This document shows, one piece after another, positions 6,522 to 8,785 of a DNA stretch of 8,785 nucleotides. The translations under genes were made by a program, and so were the position numbers. Source of the DNA: Deltaproteobacteria bacterium (lineage in GTDB: Bacteria > Desulfobacterota > Desulfarculia > Adiutricales > Adiutricaceae); NCBI GenBank assembly GCA_031277995.1, contig JAITLH010000048.1, positions 1-8,785 of the forward strand, written 5' to 3'. Under the pieces are notes generated by a model, which saw nothing but the letters and a program-made list of their open reading frames with translations, had not been told where the DNA came from and searched no databases. How positions within the stretch are numbered: the first letter of the stretch is position 1; every line of letters starts with the position of its first letter.

Positions 6522-6954
6522 ATAAATGTAAAAAAATTATTAGGCTATTTTGAGTAAGTTTGACCGTTTAGCCCTAGGCAGATTTAGACAATTTAGTATG
6601 CTTTACTAGATATATTTCGATAATTAGAGTATCTTTACTGGATTAAATAACTTTTACCGGTTCTATCTAGCTATAATAAGGCCAATAGGTATACTTTAAG
6701 TCTAGTCTTTTTGGTCAATTTTTGGGTCACCTTAGCGATAAGACTATTTTACAACGTTTGCCCGGCCCATTCAAGCCCCGCCTTGGTTGGGCTTGGCAAG
6801 GTAGTCCTGGACTCTGATGGTAAAACATCTACAAAATAGCTTAAAAAAATTAATTTAATTAATTTTAAATAAAAATTTAATTTTTATGCTGAGAATTTTA
6901 AAAAAAGCGGGGTCTGAACTGGAATTTTTGGCTGGTTTTTGGGAAAAAAAGGTC
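6522..6954. other. AT-rich spacer between rpoZ terminator and TatA-like gene
   Basis: There is no open frame with protein-like content. The stretch is strongly AT-rich, including alternating A/T runs at 6841-6890, except for one GC-richer block (about 6755-6820) described separately as a possible structured RNA or gene relic. No consensus promoter could be assigned with confidence. Confidence 0.5.
6744..6839. ncRNA. Possible structured RNA element, strand undetermined
   Basis: A 96-nt block is closed by CTATTTT (6744-6750) and AAAATAG (6833-6839). Inside are CAAGCCC/GGGCTTG (6772-6778 with 6789-6795), AGTCC-T-GGACT (6803-6813), GATG/CATC (6816-6819 with 6826-6829) and GTAG/CTAC (6801-6804 with 6829-6832); the last two cannot both form fully. 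The island is GC-rich within AT-rich spacer, as expected of either a structured RNA or a surviving gene scrap. It matches no RNA family I recognise (not SRP RNA, 6S, tmRNA, RNase P or a cobalamin riboswitch). No terminator or promoter is clearly attached. Confidence 0.25.
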
Positions 6955-7003
6955 AAAAAAAAAGCCAAAGGCGACCGAGATTATGTCCGGTCGCCTTTGG
7001 CTT
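6955..7003 (-). terminator. Intrinsic terminator of rpoZ
   Basis: AAGCCAAAGGCGACCG (6962-6977) pairs perfectly over 16 bp with its complement at 6988-7003 around a 10-nt loop. On the - strand nine T follow (6955-6963). It begins 5 nt after the rpoZ stop. Confidence 0.95.
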
Positions 7004-7007
7004 GAAA

Positions 7008-7280
7008 TCATTCGTCCAAAATGGTCATGGGACCGTCGTCAACGAGATCGATGATCGGTTCGAGGTCATCGGAGGTCAAAGGTTCGAAATCCCGAACGTT
7101 TAAGTGGGTGATATGACCTTCGGCGATCTCCCTTAGGGCCAAGACCACTTCTTTGTTTTTTCTGGGGCTCAAAGGCCTAGCCCCTTTTTTAAGCTGCCTG
7201 GCCCTTTCGGCGGCGAGGTGAACCAGGACGAAACGGTTCTCAACCTTTTCCAGACAGTCTTCGATAGTCACTCTGGCCAT
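7008..7280 (-). CDS. rpoZ: RNA polymerase omega subunit
   Basis: The 90-residue protein matches omega throughout its conserved core: MARVTIEDCLEKVENRFVLV, then LAAERARQLKKGA and the downstream NKEVVLALREIAEG helix, with an acidic C-terminal tail. Omega binds the beta' subunit, helping polymerase assembly and stability and, in many proteobacteria, forming part of a ppGpp site. The length is typical. The ATG is preceded by a purine-rich GAGAGAAAAAA rather than a clean Shine-Dalgarno. The common spoT or gmk neighbours are absent here; the upstream gene is HU, 327 nt away in the same direction. It ends at a strong terminator, so it is the last gene of its transcript. Confidence 0.97.
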   Translation of the reverse strand: MARVTIEDCLEKVENRFVLVHLAAERARQLKKGARPLSPRKNKEVVLALREIAEGHITHLNVRDFEPLTSDDLEPIIDLVDDGPMTILDE

Positions 7281-7339
7281 TTTTTTCTCTCACAAAAGCC
7301 CATAAAGCGAGTCGGCTAGGGCTTGTCGTCATCGCCGCC

Positions 7340-7385
7340 CGCCCAGTCAGAACGTAAAAAGGCGCGAACGGCATTTGACTGGGCG
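7340..7385 (-). promoter_or_regulatory. Stem-loop in the rpoZ leader
   Basis: CGCCCAGTCA (7340-7349) and TGACTGGGCG (7376-7385) are exact 10-bp complements enclosing 26 nt. The element ends 59 nt before the rpoZ start, within the likely transcript. There is no T-run on the - strand side, so it is not a simple terminator. It could be a leader regulatory structure or protein-binding site. Confidence 0.4.
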
Positions 7386-7565
7386 AAGGTGATTGATTTT
7401 TAGGCCATCGAAAAAGAAGGCCCGGGAAATAATCGCGCTCGATCGGTTTTTGGCGCCTCGCGGCCAAGCCCCTGGGTTTTTTATGACCCAAGTCTTGGTA
7501 GGCTAAGGCGTCAGCTGGTCAAAGCGTCGGGCCATCATAAAACGGCCGCGACCGCCAATTCGTTC

Positions 7566-7595
7566 CTTATACCAGAAAAACCGGGGAAGATTCAA
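7566..7595 (-). promoter_or_regulatory. Candidate sigma70 promoter upstream of rpoZ
   Basis: On the - strand, TTGAAT (7590-7595) and TATAAG (7566-7571) are 18 nt apart, matching the consensus hexamers at four and five positions. It lies just past the HU stop and would give rpoZ its own transcript with a leader of about 280 nt. Confidence 0.45.
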
Positions 7596-7607
7596 GCGAA
7601 ATTAGGC

Positions 7608-7880
7608 TTAGTTGATGGATTCCTTAAGGGCCTTGGCTACCCTAAACTTCACGGTCTTGGAAGCCGCGATTTTTATGGGTTCCTTGGTTTTGGGGTTAAA
7701 GCCCCGACGCGCGGCTCTTTCGACCAGGGTGAAAGAGCCCAGGCCGGCCAAGGAGATTGATCCAGTGGTTCTGATTTCGTCACCCAAAATGGCGACGAGA
7801 CCGTTGATGGCTTTGGTGGCCTGGACTTGGGTCAGCTCGGTGTCTTCCGCAAGCCTGGCTACCAGTTCGGCTTTAGTCAT
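7608..7880 (-). CDS. hup: HU-family nucleoid DNA-binding protein
   Basis: The 90-residue protein has the exact length and pattern of HU: MTKAELVARLAEDTELT, helix 2 (TQVQATKAINGLVAIL), GLGSFTLVERAARRGFNP with the arm-tip proline (63), and the arm region KTKEPIKIAASKTVKFR. HU dimers bind and bend DNA with little sequence preference through a pair of beta arms; at the usual Gly of the arm tip this protein has Lys (PKTK instead of PKTG). The ATG at 7878-7880 gives the family start, with AAAGGA 9 nt upstream; the longer frame from the TTG at 7898 would translate through that ribosome binding site and is rejected. HU alpha and beta cannot be told apart here, and IHF is less likely from the arm sequence. 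The leader carries paired inverted repeats. Confidence 0.95.
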   Translation of the reverse strand: MTKAELVARLAEDTELTQVQATKAINGLVAILGDEIRTTGSISLAGLGSFTLVERAARRGFNPKTKEPIKIAASKTVKFRVAKALKESIN

Positions 7881-7888
7881 AGTTGTAA

Positions 7889-7902
7889 ATCCTTTCAAAA
7901 GG
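7889..7902 (-). promoter_or_regulatory. HU ribosome binding site inside a small hairpin
   Basis: On the - strand, CCTTTTGAAAGGAT contains the AAAGGA Shine-Dalgarno and a self-complementary CCTT-TTGA-AAGG that could partly hide it. The stem is only 4 bp, so the effect would be mild at most. Confidence 0.4.
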
Positions 7903-7910
7903 TGGATAAT

Positions 7911-7968
7911 TTACAAAACTTTAAAACAAAGTTTTGTAATCGTCTAGAGTTCTAGACGGTAAAACTTT
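7911..7968 (-). promoter_or_regulatory. Nested, mutually exclusive inverted repeats in the HU leader
   Basis: TTACAAAACTTT (7911-7922) and AAAGTTTTGTAA (7928-7939) form a perfect 12-bp inverted repeat. CGTCTAGA-GT-TCTAGACG (7941-7958) is a perfect 8-bp one, flanked by AAAGTTTT (7928-7935) and AAAACTTT (7961-7968), which are themselves complementary. The arm at 7928-7935 can therefore pair either left or right but not both. The element lies 31-88 nt before the HU start, downstream of an AT-rich TATATAAAG on the - strand. It may be operator DNA or a leader RNA switch. Confidence 0.6.
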
Positions 7969-8162
7969 ATATATTCAATTTTCTGTTGAAAATATGATAT
8001 TTGTCTTTAAATAAGCATAGTGTCGCGGCGGTGTCTATGGGCAGGCAATCCGGCAAGCGTGATTTAAAGTTTATAGTTCATTTCGCTTGTGGGGTCAAGG
8101 GGAATCTTTGATTTTGGGGAATTTTTTCTAAGAAAATTTGAAAATTTTACGACTCCTTGATT

Positions 8163-8182
8163 GCCCGGGGCTTGTCCCGGGC
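8163..8182 (+). repeat. GC hairpin GCCCGGG/CCCGGGC
   Basis: Perfect 7-bp arms (8163-8169 and 8176-8182) surround a 6-nt loop, followed on the + strand by CCTTTTGG. The T-run is short and no gene precedes it on this strand, so it is at best a weak terminator for an unseen transcript. Confidence 0.4.
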
Positions 8183-8501
8183 CCTTTTGGCCAAATTTTA
8201 TCTATAACTAATTGAATTTAAAGAATTTATTTTTAAGCCCCTTAGCCTCGCCCCGAGCTATCTTATATTCGCGTCTAATGGTTGGCTTATATCTATTAAA
8301 GATCTAGATTATTTTAGAAGTATAGAGATTAAATTAAAGATTTGTATTTTACACCTAGTCTTTTTCTAAGTAAAAATTAATAAAAAACCAAATTTATTAG
8401 AAATTAGTTGGTTAAAGTTGCAAATTTTCAAATCGCCCCCAAGGCCAAGACGCGCCGGCCAAAATCATTGGGCGCGGCCAAAGTTTGCCTTGGCCCAAAT
8501 T

Positions 8502-8536
8502 AAGGTCCGGGGTAAGGTCCGGGGTAAGGTCCGGGG
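8502..8536. repeat. 12-bp tandem repeat, three units
   Basis: AAGGTCCGGGGT occurs at 8502-8513 and 8514-8525, with a third copy missing its last base match at 8526-8536. The units are otherwise identical, indicating recent slippage or a repeat prone to length change. Confidence 0.9.
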
Positions 8537-8676
8537 CCATCACTGGGGCGCCTGGGATTGGCCCACAATCGGCCAAAAAGGGCCCCGGGAGGCCTTTGGA
8601 AGGAAAATCCGGGTAAATGCCCCAATCGAGGGGGGGCGCGTCCTGGCGGGCCGATTTGGCCCCTTAAACGTCAAGT

Positions 8677-8715
8677 CGCCCGGGGACCGATTGGGCCCCA
8701 ATCGGTCCCCGGGCG
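8677..8715. repeat. 39-nt near-perfect palindrome (19-bp arms)
   Basis: The 19-nt arm at 8677-8695 (beginning CGCCCGGGG and ending GATTGGG) is the exact reverse complement of 8697-8715, with a single C at the centre. There is no T-run on either side, so it is not an intrinsic terminator. It could be a REP/BIME-like element, a transposon end or a strong protein-binding or cruciform site. Confidence 0.9.
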
Positions 8716-8785
8716 GTTGGCCGGGGCGGGCGGAAAAAGCCATTGGGTGCGATTATTAAGATTCAAAGGATTATTTTATTGGCTA

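Larger units (their letters stand above)
7281..7607. other. Structured spacer between HU and rpoZ
   Basis: No real gene was found. An 83-codon - strand frame (7240-7491) overlaps the rpoZ start and has no recognisable features. The spacer holds a candidate promoter (7566-7595), a 10-bp inverted repeat near rpoZ (7340-7385) and a smaller hairpin, TGGGT/ACCCA (7473-7477 with 7486-7490). No convincing terminator follows HU, so read-through into rpoZ is possible. Confidence 0.5.
7969..8785. other. Gene-less right end: AT-rich then GC-rich repeat block
   Basis: No convincing gene was found. From 7969 to about 8420 the DNA is mostly AT-rich and holds one GC hairpin (8163-8182). From about 8430 to 8750 composition switches to strongly GC-rich with a 12-bp tandem repeat, many GGCC/CCGG palindromes and a 19-bp-arm palindrome. 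Frames of 67 and 113 codons on opposite strands of the GC block mirror the repeats and look spurious. The block resembles the spacer at 4387-4761 in composition and hairpin density. Confidence 0.5.

Noticed and set aside
7240..7491. 83-codon - strand frame upstream of rpoZ
   Set aside because: It overlaps the rpoZ start out of frame and shows no domain, signal or good start; the region is better read as leader and spacer.
8502..8536. CRISPR-like repeat array
   Set aside because: Units of 12 bp are directly adjacent with no spacers; it is a simple tandem repeat.
8418..8759. 113-codon + strand frame with Lys-Val-Arg-Gly repeats
   Set aside because: It has a TTG start without ribosome binding site, and its content mirrors the tandem repeat and palindrome; a frame on the opposite strand is equally open.

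Overview
The window reads as bacterial chromosome. Seven protein genes or gene parts and one tRNA cover about 60% of it. The coding DNA is GC-rich, while the spacers are long, often very AT-rich, and hold inverted repeats and fragments of reading frames. The gene set is a DinG-type helicase, a CgeB/Maf-like glycosyltransferase, cobyric acid synthase, omega, HU and a short TatA-like protein. With the wide spacers, this suggests an anaerobic Desulfobacterota-like (deltaproteobacterial) genome, perhaps one undergoing decay. That placement is inference from gene content; no taxonomic marker was compared.

Layout. On the + strand, the C-terminal part of a DinG-family helicase enters from the left edge and ends at a clear intrinsic terminator. 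About 840 nt of spacer follow, with two unassigned coding-like fragments and several inverted repeats. Next is a prophage relic: the C-terminal tail of an inner-membrane spanin (Rz/LysB type) with an intact outer-membrane spanin lipoprotein (Rz1/LysC type) overlapping it in the +1 frame, then a terminator. The initiator tRNA-Met follows on the - strand, with a near-consensus sigma70 promoter (17-bp spacer). A large glycosyltransferase, a 375-nt GC-rich spacer and cobQ follow, also on the - strand. Upstream of cobQ is a 49-codon gene with a strong ribosome binding site whose N-terminus aligns without gaps with TatA. After about 470 nt of AT-rich spacer come rpoZ, with a 16-bp terminator stem, and an HU gene. 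The last 800 nt have no convincing gene; they hold a 12-bp tandem repeat and a 19-bp perfect palindrome.

The genes do not form one pathway. Omega and HU are housekeeping proteins, cobQ works in cobamide synthesis and the glycosyltransferase probably in surface or flagellin modification. The most unusual items are the decayed overlapping spanin pair beside the initiator tRNA, the U1:U72 end of that tRNA, the TatA-like short gene, and the nested, mutually exclusive inverted repeats in the HU leader. I see no defence system, CRISPR array or insertion sequence.
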